DNA of 64,000 nucleotides from the NCBI RefSeq assembly GCF_009380165.1, contig NZ_WHUF01000001.1, positions 496,001-560,000 of the forward strand, given 5' to 3'. Position numbers and translations under genes: made by a program. A model generated the notes under the pieces. It worked only from the letters and a program-made list of their open reading frames with translations. It ran no database searches and was not told the origin of the DNA. This DNA comes from Rugamonas rivuli (GTDB lineage Bacteria > Pseudomonadota > Gammaproteobacteria > Burkholderiales > Burkholderiaceae_D). The first letter of the stretch is position 1. Every line of letters begins with the position of its first letter. This document shows positions 34,620-42,639 of the stretch, piece after piece.

Positions 34620-36701
34620 TTGTTGACCGTTCTCATGGCGACTTGTAATGGCGAGCAGACCTTGTCCAGGGTGCTGGAGGGATATTGCCGCTTGCAGGCG
34701 CCGCGCCAGGCCTGGCAGTTGCTGGTCGTCGAGAACGGCAGCAGCGACGGTACGGGCAAGCTGGTCGCCGGCTATCAGGACCGGCTGCCGCTGCATCTGT
34801 TGCGCAGCCCGCATCCAGGCAAGAACGCGGCGCTGAACCTGGCGGTGGAATGGGCCTTGCGCAACGACCGCGGCGAGGGCCTCTATATTTTCAGCGACGA
34901 CGATGCGACGCCCGCGCCGGATTGGCTGCGGCAGTGGGAAGCCTGCGCCGCCGCCCATCCTGAGTATGCCGTCTTCGGCGGCGCCATAGAGCCGGATTGG
35001 GCGCATCCGCCGCCCGAGTGGCTGCCGCGCCTGGTGCCGACCGGCTTGACGTTCGGCCTGACCGCCCCCGACTTGCCGGACGGTCCAGTCTTCCCCGGGC
35101 TGGTGTGGGGCGCGAACATGGCGGTGCGGCGGGCGGTGTTCGCGGCCGGCTATCGCTACGACACGATGATCGGTCCCAACGGTGGCGCCTACGCCATGGG
35201 CGGCGAGACCGAGCTGACCCGCAGGCTTGCGCTAGCCGGCTATCCGGCCTGGTTTTGTCCCTTGGCGCGGGTGGGGCATTACATCCGTCGGCATCAACTG
35301 ACTGCCGAATACGTGCTCGACAAGGCATGGCGCTACGGGCGCGGCAAGTACCGACAGGACCGGCCGGGCACGTTTCCCGAATGGCTGGGGGTACCGCGCT
35401 GGATGCTGGCGCGCTATGCGCTGGAATGCCTGGGCTATCTGCGGGCTCGCCTGACTGGCGCCGGCGACCGGCTGTTTCTGCGCCGCTGGGAGCTGGCTTA
35501 TCTGCGTGGCTATTTTTTTGAAGCCAGGCTGGGGCGGCGGGGCACTGGCCGCCAGGTCTTGATCACCAGTTACTCGGGCGAACTGGGCGGCATGGAGATG
35601 CGCATGGCGCAGGAGGTCCGCTATCTGCGGCAGGCTGGTGCGGATGGCAGCCTGGCGCTGCGCCGCTTCGCAGGCATCGACGCGTGGGCGGCGCAGCTGG
35701 CGCGCGAACAGATCACGGTGGCGGAGTTCGATCCGCCCCGTTTTTTCGAGCAATGGGCGTGGCGCCGCTGGAATCTGCTGCGGGCGCGGCTGTGGGCTGC
35801 GCGGCGGTTGCGGGCGTTTCGCGCGGACCTGGTGCATGTGGCCTGGTGCTGGACGAATTATGGCGCTTCCGTGTTGTGGCTGGCGCGCTACTGCCGTTTG
35901 CCTGCGGTGGTCAGCGTGCATAACGCCTTTCCGGCGGCGGAGATCAGCGCCTGGCACCGGCCCTTGTTGCGGCAAGCCTTCGATGGCGTGCGCGGGGTGT
36001 ACGCGGTATCGCAGTCCGCGCTGGAACACTTCATGGCGATCTACCGGCCATATCTGCGGGCCTCCACGCGCGTCGCCGTGATACCGAACTGCGTCGACGT
36101 CGATCGCTTCAAGCCGGGCGAGGGCTTGCGCCATGCCGCGCGCTCGGCGCTGGGACTGCCGGAGGATGCGCTGGTGATCGGCGCCGCGGCGCGTCTTTCC
36201 GAGCAGAAGCGGCCGATGGCATTGCTTGAGTTGTTCGTGTCGCTGCGTCAGCGCCATCCGCAATTGTATCTGCTCATGGCCGGCAGCGGGCCGCTGGAGG
36301 TGGCCGTGAAGGAAAGGGTTCGCCAGGCCGGACTGGCGCCGTTCGTCGTCTTCACCGGTTTTGTCGCGTCGATTGAAACAGTGTTGCCGGCGCTGGACCT
36401 GCACATCCTGATGAGCTGGAACGAGGGCTTCGGCATTGCGACCATCGAGGCCATGGCCTGTGGCGTGCCCGTGGTGGCGACCGACGTGCCGGGCAGCGCC
36501 GATATCCTGCGCGACAGCCAGGGCGGCGTGCTGGTGCCGGTGCACGATCTTGAGGCGGCGTCGGCCACTGTCTCGGGTCTGCTGGACGATGCGGAGCGGC
36601 GGCGGAGCATGGGACGGTTGGCGCGGGAAGAGGCGGTCTCCCGCTACAGCTGCGCGGTGGTGGGCAAGCAGGTGCTTGCCTTTTACGATCAGCTGATCTG
36701 A
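34620..36701 (+). CDS. Two-domain glycosyltransferase: GT2 fused to GT4
   Basis: A 693-residue protein with two complete glycosyltransferases. Residues 1-300 form a GT-A/GT2 domain (TVLMATCNGEQTLSRVLEG, LLVVENGSSDGT, FSDDDATPAPDWL and the acceptor region MGGETELTRRLALAG). From about 315 a GT-B/GT4 domain follows (VLITSYSGELGGMEMRMAQE, IPNCVDVDRFKPGEG, GAAARLSEQKRPMALLELF). It ends with the GT4 donor-site motif EGFGIATIEAMACGVPVVAT. Two sugars could be added in sequence by one polypeptide. The start is TTG at 34620, with GAGG eight bases upstream; an ATG at 34612 is out of frame. It leads a five-gene plus-strand operon. Confidence 0.9.
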   Translation: MLTVLMATCNGEQTLSRVLEGYCRLQAPRQAWQLLVVENGSSDGTGKLVAGYQDRLPLHLLRSPHPGKNAALNLAVEWALRNDRGEGLYIFSDDDATPAPDWLRQWEACAAAHPEYAVFGGAIEPDWAHPPPEWLPRLVPTGLTFGLTAPDLPDGPVFPGLVWGANMAVRRAVFAAGYRYDTMIGPNGGAYAMGGETELTRRLALAGYPAWFCPLARVGHYIRRHQLTAEYVLDKAWRYGRGKYRQDRPGTFPEWLGVPRWMLARYALECLGYLRARLTGAGDRLFLRRWELAYLRGYFFEARLGRRGTGRQVLITSYSGELGGMEMRMAQEVRYLRQAGADGSLALRRFAGIDAWAAQLAREQITVAEFDPPRFFEQWAWRRWNLLRARLWAARRLRAFRADLVHVAWCWTNYGASVLWLARYCRLPAVVSVHNAFPAAEISAWHRPLLRQAFDGVRGVYAVSQSALEHFMAIYRPYLRASTRVAVIPNCVDVDRFKPGEGLRHAARSALGLPEDALVIGAAARLSEQKRPMALLELFVSLRQRHPQLYLLMAGSGPLEVAVKERVRQAGLAPFVVFTGFVASIETVLPALDLHILMSWNEGFGIATIEAMACGVPVVATDVPGSADILRDSQGGVLVPVHDLEAASATVSGLLDDAERRRSMGRLAREEAVSRYSCAVVGKQVLAFYDQLI

Positions 36702-36710
36702 GGCGCGGCG

Positions 36711-38156
36711 ATGCAGGCGCGCTGGTCCTTCCTGGTTTCCTTCGCCGAGAAATACACCTTGCTGGTGCTGAACACGGCCGGAACGATGATACTCGCGCGG
36801 CTGCTCACACCGGCCGAGATCGGCGTCTACGCAGTCGGCGCCGTGCTGGCCGGCCTGGCGCAGGCTGTGCGGGACTTCGGCGTCGGGTCCTACGTGATCC
36901 AGGAAAAACAGCTGACCGAAGAAAAGTTGCGGGCGGCGCTGGGCACCAGCCTGTGCGTCGCGTGGTCGCTGGCGCTGGCGGTGCTGCTCAGCAGCGGCCT
37001 GGCGGCGCGCTTCTATCGCGATCCGCGCTTGAGTACGGTGCTGCAACTATTGTCGATCAATTTTTTGCTGATCCCTTTCAGTTCGCTGGCACTGCCGTAT
37101 CTGCGGCGGCAGATGCGGTTTTCCGCGATCTTCGGGATCAACATCACCAGCAGCGTGACGCAATTGCTGGTTTCCGTCGCTGGCGCGTGGTTCGGATACG
37201 GCTATTTAAGCCTGGTGTGGGGCGCCGTCGCCGGCACCGTCGCCGCGCTGACGGCGAGCATCTGCTGCTGGCCGCGCGGCCTGCCTTGGCTGCCAGCGCG
37301 GCGCGGGATGAAGGCGATATTGTCGTTTGGCTCCATCTCCACCGCGAGCAGCGTTATCGACGAGCTCGGAGTCGCTGCGCCGGACCTGATCATCGGCAAG
37401 ATGATGGGCGTTGCCGAGGTTGGCATTTTCGGCAAGGCCCAAGGGGTGGTCAACGTGTTCAACCAGCTGGTGACGGGGGCCATCTCGCCGGTGCTGTTCC
37501 CGCTGTTCTCCGCGCAGGCGCGTGCAGGCGGCGACCTGCGGCTGGCCTATCTGACCACCGCCAGTTACATGACGGTGCTGGCCTGGCCCTTCTTCGGTTT
37601 CGTGGCGATCATGGCGCCGGACGTGGTGCGGGTGCTGTACGGCGACCAGTGGGACGCATGCGTCCCATTGATACGCGTCATATGTCTGTCGAGTGCCTTG
37701 TATAGCATGTTCAGCATGGCGCGCTATCTGTTCGTGGCGATGGGGGCCGTGCGTACACAGGCCAAGCTCGAAGCGCTGTCGGTGCCGGTACGCGTCGTGG
37801 CCGTTTTGCTGGCGGCGCCATTCGGCCTGGAGTGGGTGGCCTGGGCGGTGGTGGTTGGCGCGGTATTCAGAAGCTGCTGGACTTTTATGTATCTGCGGCG
37901 GCTGGCGGGCTTGCAGCTGTGGGCTTTGATTGTCGCGGTCAGGTGCAGCGCGCTGGTGGCATCCGTCAGCCTGTGCGGGCCGCTGTTGCTGGTCGCCTGC
38001 TATCCGATGCAACCGGCGTACGCGTTGAACCAACTGATGATCGCGGCGCTGTCCGCCTTGCTGCCGTGGCTGGGGGCGGTACTTTGCTTCCGGCACGAAC
38101 TAGCCGCCGAATGCACGCTGGCGGGACGCAAGGCCTGGGCAATGCTCGGCAAATAA
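36711..38156 (+). CDS. Lipid-linked oligosaccharide flippase (Wzx-like)
   Basis: A 481-residue polytopic membrane protein with about 12-14 predicted helices, of the polysaccharide biosynthesis/MOP flippase family. The family-typical start is WSFLVSFAEKYTLLVLNTAG, then LTPAEIGVYAVGAVLAGLAQ and FGVGSYVIQEKQLTEEKLRA. The middle PDLIIGKMMGVAEVGIFGKA is a strong match to oligosaccharide flippases. It should move the undecaprenyl-linked repeat unit to the periplasmic face for the O-ligase/polymerase. It begins nine bases after the GT2-GT4 stop and is followed ten bases later by another glycosyltransferase, within the same operon. Confidence 0.92.
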   Translation: MQARWSFLVSFAEKYTLLVLNTAGTMILARLLTPAEIGVYAVGAVLAGLAQAVRDFGVGSYVIQEKQLTEEKLRAALGTSLCVAWSLALAVLLSSGLAARFYRDPRLSTVLQLLSINFLLIPFSSLALPYLRRQMRFSAIFGINITSSVTQLLVSVAGAWFGYGYLSLVWGAVAGTVAALTASICCWPRGLPWLPARRGMKAILSFGSISTASSVIDELGVAAPDLIIGKMMGVAEVGIFGKAQGVVNVFNQLVTGAISPVLFPLFSAQARAGGDLRLAYLTTASYMTVLAWPFFGFVAIMAPDVVRVLYGDQWDACVPLIRVICLSSALYSMFSMARYLFVAMGAVRTQAKLEALSVPVRVVAVLLAAPFGLEWVAWAVVVGAVFRSCWTFMYLRRLAGLQLWALIVAVRCSALVASVSLCGPLLLVACYPMQPAYALNQLMIAALSALLPWLGAVLCFRHELAAECTLAGRKAWAMLGK

Positions 38157-38166
38157 GGGATCGTAT

Positions 38167-39240
38167 ATGCGCATAGGAATCCTTTCATATCCCATGTTGT
38201 TCCAGCGCGAGGGCGGCCTCCAGGTGCAGGTGCGCTCGACGCTGGACGCTTTGCAGGCCCAGTCCGCGCCGGGGCTGGAGGTGGAATTGGTCGATCCCAA
38301 TCGCCAGCGCCTGGATCAGTTCGACCTGATCCACGTGTTCTCTGCAATCAACGGCAATCACCGGCTGGTGGAGCTGGCTGCCGACCTCGGCGTGCCGGTC
38401 GTGCTGTCGGCCTTGCTGTCTCCGGGCTGGACGAGGATGGACGGCATGCGCGCCAGGCTGGCGGACCGTCTGACCGGCCGCCTGACGGGCTGGGCCGTGC
38501 AGACCAGCTACGCGCAGACCAAGCGCGCCTTGCAGCTGGCGCAGTTGGTGATCGCGCTGGGGCCGGCGGAGCGTGACGCCATCGTCAGCGCGTTTCATAC
38601 GCCGGAGACCAAGATACGCGTGCTTCCCAACGGCATCAGCCCTCATTTCTTCGGTGCGCGGCAGGAGGAGTTCCGGCGCTGCACGGGATTGACCGGGCCG
38701 TTTGTGCTGATGGTGGGGGCGATCTCTCCCTACAAGAACCAGCTGGGGCTGGTGCAGGCGCTGGCGTCGACCGAATTGCCGGTGGTACTGATAGGCAGGG
38801 CACAACGCCAGCACCAGAGTTATCTGCAGCAGCTGCTGGCGGCGCCACGGGTGCGTTGGCTGGGCCAGCTGGAACATGACGATCCCTTGTTGGCCAGCGC
38901 CTACGCCAGCGCTTCGGTGCTGGCCTTGCCCAGCCACGGCGAAGTATTCCCGCTGTCGGTGCTGGAGGCCTTGGCGGCGGGTACGCCGGTGGTGATGACG
39001 AACGAGAGCGCGCTCAACCTGCCCGATAGCAGCTTCGCCTTGCGTCAGTTGCATTGGGATGATGCGACGGGCCTGCGGCAAGCCGTCCTGGAACTGCTGG
39101 GTAATCCGCCAGAGCGCGCGGCCGTGCGGGCGCTGGTCGAACGCTATAGCTGGCAGCGCGTGGCCGAACAAATGGTTGCCTGCTATACCGAGCTGTATCA
39201 CAGGACGCGGCGGGAACAGGGGACGCGCCGTGCTGTTTAA
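38167..39240 (+). CDS. Glycosyltransferase family 4 protein
   Basis: A 357-residue GT-B enzyme. The N-terminal acceptor domain starts RIGILSYPMLFQREGGLQVQ and contains FDLIHVFSAINGNHRLVELA. The donor domain contains VLPNGISPHFFGARQEEF, FVLMVGAISPYKNQLGLVQA, VRWLGQLEHDDPLLASAYAS and the EX7E-like PSHGEVFPLSVLEALAAGTP with both glutamates present. It likely adds a sugar during repeat-unit assembly on the cytoplasmic side; donor unknown. The stop is overlapped by the GTG start of the MBOAT gene (11 bases), so the two are coupled. Confidence 0.9.
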   Translation: MRIGILSYPMLFQREGGLQVQVRSTLDALQAQSAPGLEVELVDPNRQRLDQFDLIHVFSAINGNHRLVELAADLGVPVVLSALLSPGWTRMDGMRARLADRLTGRLTGWAVQTSYAQTKRALQLAQLVIALGPAERDAIVSAFHTPETKIRVLPNGISPHFFGARQEEFRRCTGLTGPFVLMVGAISPYKNQLGLVQALASTELPVVLIGRAQRQHQSYLQQLLAAPRVRWLGQLEHDDPLLASAYASASVLALPSHGEVFPLSVLEALAAGTPVVMTNESALNLPDSSFALRQLHWDDATGLRQAVLELLGNPPERAAVRALVERYSWQRVAEQMVACYTELYHRTRREQGTRRAV

Positions 39241-40714
39241 TTCGTCGGGATTCTTGTTCTTGTACCTGCCGTTCGTGCTGGCCGGGTATGCCTTGCTGGC
39301 ACGCGTGCGGCCGCGCTGGGCCACCGGGTGGCTGGCACTGGTGTCGCTGTTTTTCTACGGTTATTGGAATGTGCGCTATCTGCCGCTGCTGATGGCGTCG
39401 ATACTCTTCAACTACTGGGTCGCGGGACGCATGCTGGCGGCCGTCGCGGCGCGGCGCAGGCGCTGGCTGGTGTTCGCGCTGGCGGCCAATCTGGCTTTGC
39501 TGGGGTATTACAAGTACGCGAATTTCTTTATCGGCAGCGTCAATGCGCTGACTGGCGCGCATCTGCAGGCCTGGGAGGTACTGCTGCCGATCGGCATCTC
39601 GTTCTTCACTTTTACGCAGATCGCCTTCCTGGTCGATTGCTATCGCGGGCTGGCCGGGGAGTATCGCCTGGTGCACTACACCTTGTTCGTCAGCTACTTC
39701 CCGCACCTGATCGCGGGACCGGTGCTGCATCACAAGGAGATGATGCCGCAGTTCGAACGGCCGCCCGGCTTGAACGCGGCCGATATGGCGGTCGGCCTTT
39801 CGATCTTTGTCGTCGGCCTGGCCAAGAAGGTGTTGCTGGCCGATCCCTTGTCGACGCTGGCCGGCCCGGTGTTCGCCGTGGATGCGCACCCGCAGCTGGT
39901 GGAAGCCTGGATAGGCGCGCTGGCCTACGCCTTCCAGCTGTATTTCGACTTTTCCGGTTACTCGGATATGGCGATAGGCTTGTCGCGGCTGTTCGGCGTG
40001 AAGCTGCCGCTTAACTTCAACTCCCCGTATCAAGCTGCGAACATCGCTGAATTCTGGCGCCGCTGGCACATGACCTTGTCCCGCTTCCTGCGCGACTATC
40101 TGTACGTGCCGCTGGGCGGCAATCGCCACGGCCGCTATCGCAACCTGATGTTGACGATGCTGCTGGGCGGCCTGTGGCATGGGGCCGGCTGGTCGTTCGT
40201 GGTGTGGGGCGGCCTGCATGGTGTGTATCTGGTGATGCATCATGGCTGGGGCGCGCTGGCGGGGCAGGGGCCGCCGCGCTGCTGGGGGCGGATGTTGACC
40301 TTTTTCGCGGTGCTGGCTGCATGGGTGGTGTTCCGCGCGCCAGACCTGTCGACCGCCGGCGATATCCTGCATGCCATGGTGGGAGGCAATGGCGTGGCCT
40401 TACCGCACGGGCTGGAGGCGTACGCATCTTATTTCCCGGTGGGCTGCAGTTTCGAGGGCATACGTTGGATCGACTTCAGCGGCGTGGCTATGCCGGCGCT
40501 GCTGCTTGCCATGGTCCTGGCCTTTGCCGCGCCGAATACGCAGCAGATCTTCCGCCACTACGCGCCGTGCATCGAGCAGCTGCTGGGTACGCCAAGCTGC
40601 TTGCTGTGGAGCTGGTGCCCGCACAGTTACTGGGGGCTGGCGTTTTCCATGCTGTTTCTTGCTTGCGTGTTTAGCATGAACCGGGTTAGCGAGTTCCTCT
40701 ATTTCCAATTTTGA
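39230..40714 (+). CDS. MBOAT-family O-acyltransferase
   Basis: A 494-residue polytopic membrane acyltransferase of the AlgI/DltB/PatA type, which moves an acyl group through the membrane to an extracytoplasmic acceptor. The start is GTG at 39230, giving the family-typical LFNSSGFLFLYLP, with AGGGGA upstream. Core motifs are GYYKYANFF, LLPIGISFFTFTQIAFLVD, FPHLIAGPVLHHKEMMPQF, YAFQLYFDFSGYSDMAIGLS and NIAEFWRRWHMTLSRFLRDY. The catalytic His317 lies in LLGGLWHGAGW. Acyl donors in the family are acetyl-CoA (AlgI-like) or a carrier-protein thioester (DltB). The nearby ligase and carrier protein make the second option worth testing. The next gene is a probable periplasmic partner. Confidence 0.95.
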   Translation: MLFNSSGFLFLYLPFVLAGYALLARVRPRWATGWLALVSLFFYGYWNVRYLPLLMASILFNYWVAGRMLAAVAARRRRWLVFALAANLALLGYYKYANFFIGSVNALTGAHLQAWEVLLPIGISFFTFTQIAFLVDCYRGLAGEYRLVHYTLFVSYFPHLIAGPVLHHKEMMPQFERPPGLNAADMAVGLSIFVVGLAKKVLLADPLSTLAGPVFAVDAHPQLVEAWIGALAYAFQLYFDFSGYSDMAIGLSRLFGVKLPLNFNSPYQAANIAEFWRRWHMTLSRFLRDYLYVPLGGNRHGRYRNLMLTMLLGGLWHGAGWSFVVWGGLHGVYLVMHHGWGALAGQGPPRCWGRMLTFFAVLAAWVVFRAPDLSTAGDILHAMVGGNGVALPHGLEAYASYFPVGCSFEGIRWIDFSGVAMPALLLAMVLAFAAPNTQQIFRHYAPCIEQLLGTPSCLLWSWCPHSYWGLAFSMLFLACVFSMNRVSEFLYFQF

Positions 40715-40716
40715 TC

Positions 40717-41883
40717 ATGGACCCGCGTAGTTACGTTACCGTCTTTTGTGGCAGCAGTGCGCTGGTGATCGGCACGGTGACGACGCTGAACTATCTGGTC
40801 GATCCCTACCTGACCCACCAGTGGCAAACGCCGCAAGTTCTGCGTTTGCAGCCGGGCCGGGAAAAATTGAGTGCCTGGGGCAAGACTTATGCGCTGGCCA
40901 AGTTCAAGCCTGCCGTCCTGTACGCCGGCAATTCCCGTACCGAGTTGGGCCTGCCGCCGCGCGCGATGGCTTTTGCCGGCCAGGCTGTGTTCAATGGCGC
41001 GCTGTCGGGCGCGTCACTGGGCGATGCGATGGCGATGGTGCGTCACGCGGCCCAGGTTGGGCAGCTGAAAACTGTGGTGTGGGGCATCGATGCGCCATCG
41101 TTTTCCATGGAGATCGGTAACACGGACTTCGACCGCGAACTGGTGGCCGATGGCCCGCTGTACCTGTGGCGGCGCGGACTGATCAACGCCAGGCGGGCAT
41201 TGAGCTTCGATATGACGGCCGATTCGATCCGTTTGCTGCGCGGCACTTTTGGCAGCGCCTGTCATTCGAGTCTGGCCTTGTACGGCCAGCGCGACGCTGT
41301 CTGCGTGCGCGACCGCATCGACAGTCAGGGAGGAACCGGAGCGGCCGTGGCGCCCAGAGTCCGCGAATTCATCCGTGGGGCGGGGCCGACCGTCTCGGCG
41401 ACAGTGGCCTTGGACAGCAGCGTGGCCGCCCTGTGCAAGGCCGGGACCGTCATTCGGCTGTACATCAACCCCACTCACGCGATGACGATCGACGGCTTGT
41501 ACTGGGCCGGAAAATGGCCCGCGATGGAAGCCTGGCAGACAGGCCTGGCGGAGCTGGTACAGCGGCATCGCTCGGCGGGTTGCGATGTGCGCATCCATGA
41601 TTTTTCCGGCTTCAACAGCGTGACCACGGAGGCCGTACCCCAGGTCAGCAAGCAGTCCGATATGCAGTACTACTGGGAAACGTCTCACTACCGCAGCAAT
41701 GTCGGCGCCATGATCGTGGCGCGGATGTTCGGGCGCGGCGAGGCGCAGGACGATTTCGGCGTCGAACTGCGGAACGACAACGTGGCCGGCCATCTGGCCA
41801 GGATGCGCGCCGCGCGCGAACGCTATCACAGTGCGCATCCAGAGGAGACCGGTATCGTGCGTACCGTGGCGGCGGAACGCTAG
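40717..41883 (+). CDS. MBOAT-partner protein, possibly SGNH-like
   Basis: A 388-residue protein with an N-terminal membrane anchor (about 8-28, VFCGSSALVIGTVTTLNYLV) and a large periplasmic part. Two blocks suggest an SGNH/AlgJ-DltD-like fold: AVLYAGNSRTELGLPPRAM near residue 70 (the position of the GDS(R) nucleophile motif, but reading NSR) and ETSHYRSNVGAMIVARMF near the end (the position of the catalytic D..H block). The similarity is at motif level and I cannot confirm the catalytic residues. Directly downstream of an MBOAT gene (two-base gap), such proteins usually complete acyl transfer to the polymer. The stop overlaps that of the convergent methyltransferase within CTAG. Confidence 0.65.
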   Translation: MDPRSYVTVFCGSSALVIGTVTTLNYLVDPYLTHQWQTPQVLRLQPGREKLSAWGKTYALAKFKPAVLYAGNSRTELGLPPRAMAFAGQAVFNGALSGASLGDAMAMVRHAAQVGQLKTVVWGIDAPSFSMEIGNTDFDRELVADGPLYLWRRGLINARRALSFDMTADSIRLLRGTFGSACHSSLALYGQRDAVCVRDRIDSQGGTGAAVAPRVREFIRGAGPTVSATVALDSSVAALCKAGTVIRLYINPTHAMTIDGLYWAGKWPAMEAWQTGLAELVQRHRSAGCDVRIHDFSGFNSVTTEAVPQVSKQSDMQYYWETSHYRSNVGAMIVARMFGRGEAQDDFGVELRNDNVAGHLARMRAARERYHSAHPEETGIVRTVAAER

Positions 41884-42626
41884 CTGAAGCGCAACACGGC
41901 ACAGCCCTTTTCGCAGCCAGGGGACGAATGCGCCAGCTTCGGAAATTCCTGCCGCCAGCGGCGCAGGATAGCTTGCTCGTCCGGCCGTGCGGCGTCGTCG
42001 AGGTAGACGGCGGCGCCGGCCGTCAGGCGAGGGAACAGCAGCGGCCCGGCCGGGTAGCGCGCCTGTGCGCGCGTGGCCTGCGGCGGCCCGTCGATCACCA
42101 GCAGATCGAAGCTCGGCAGCGCCGGCAATTGCGCCAGGTCGTACCAGGGCCAGGATAGTCCATCGAGGTCGTACGGCGTCAGCGGCGCGTCGATCACCGT
42201 GGCGAAATCCTGCAGGCCGTGGCGGCGCAGTTGGGCGCGGGTCTGCGCCGCGAAATGCACGTCGTGCTCCAGGCTGTAGACCTTGCCCCCGCCGTTCAAC
42301 TGCATGCAGCGCGCCAGCACCAGGGTGGAAACGCCGCTGCTGCACTCCAGCACAGTCGCCTGCCGCAGGGTGCGCGCATGGCGGGCCACTTCCAGCAAAA
42401 AGTCGGGCGACGCGGCCCAGCCCCGCGTCGGCGGCAGGCTGTGGCGGAGATCGAGTTCGATGTACAGACCTTGCAGGGCCTCCAGCTGCCGGAACAGGCC
42501 GGCCTGGTCGTGGTGCGCCTGGTCGCGCACGTCGTACAGCATGATGTGCATGCTGCGCAGCTTGTGCAGCGCGTAGAGCGAGATTGCCAACAGCAGGCTC
42601 AGCACGGTGTAGGAAACGATGGGCAT
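41880..42626 (-). CDS. Membrane-anchored class I SAM-dependent methyltransferase
   Basis: A 248-residue protein with an N-terminal membrane helix (about 3-22, IVSYTVLSLLLAISLYALHK) and a Rossmann-type methyltransferase domain. The SAM-binding motif I is ATVLECSSGVSTLVLARCM, followed by the acidic end of strand 2 (KVYSLEHDVHFAAQTR) and the post-motif strand SFDLLVIDGPP. Proteins of this type in glycan loci may methylate a sugar or a terminal residue. It is the last gene of the 17-kb minus operon, 13 bases after the GT4-CapK fusion. Its stop shares a CTAG with the stop of the convergent MBOAT partner. Confidence 0.82.
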   Translation of the reverse strand: MPIVSYTVLSLLLAISLYALHKLRSMHIMLYDVRDQAHHDQAGLFRQLEALQGLYIELDLRHSLPPTRGWAASPDFLLEVARHARTLRQATVLECSSGVSTLVLARCMQLNGGGKVYSLEHDVHFAAQTRAQLRRHGLQDFATVIDAPLTPYDLDGLSWPWYDLAQLPALPSFDLLVIDGPPQATRAQARYPAGPLLFPRLTAGAAVYLDDAARPDEQAILRRWRQEFPKLAHSSPGCEKGCAVLRFS

Positions 42627-42639
42627 AGGGCCTCCGGCT

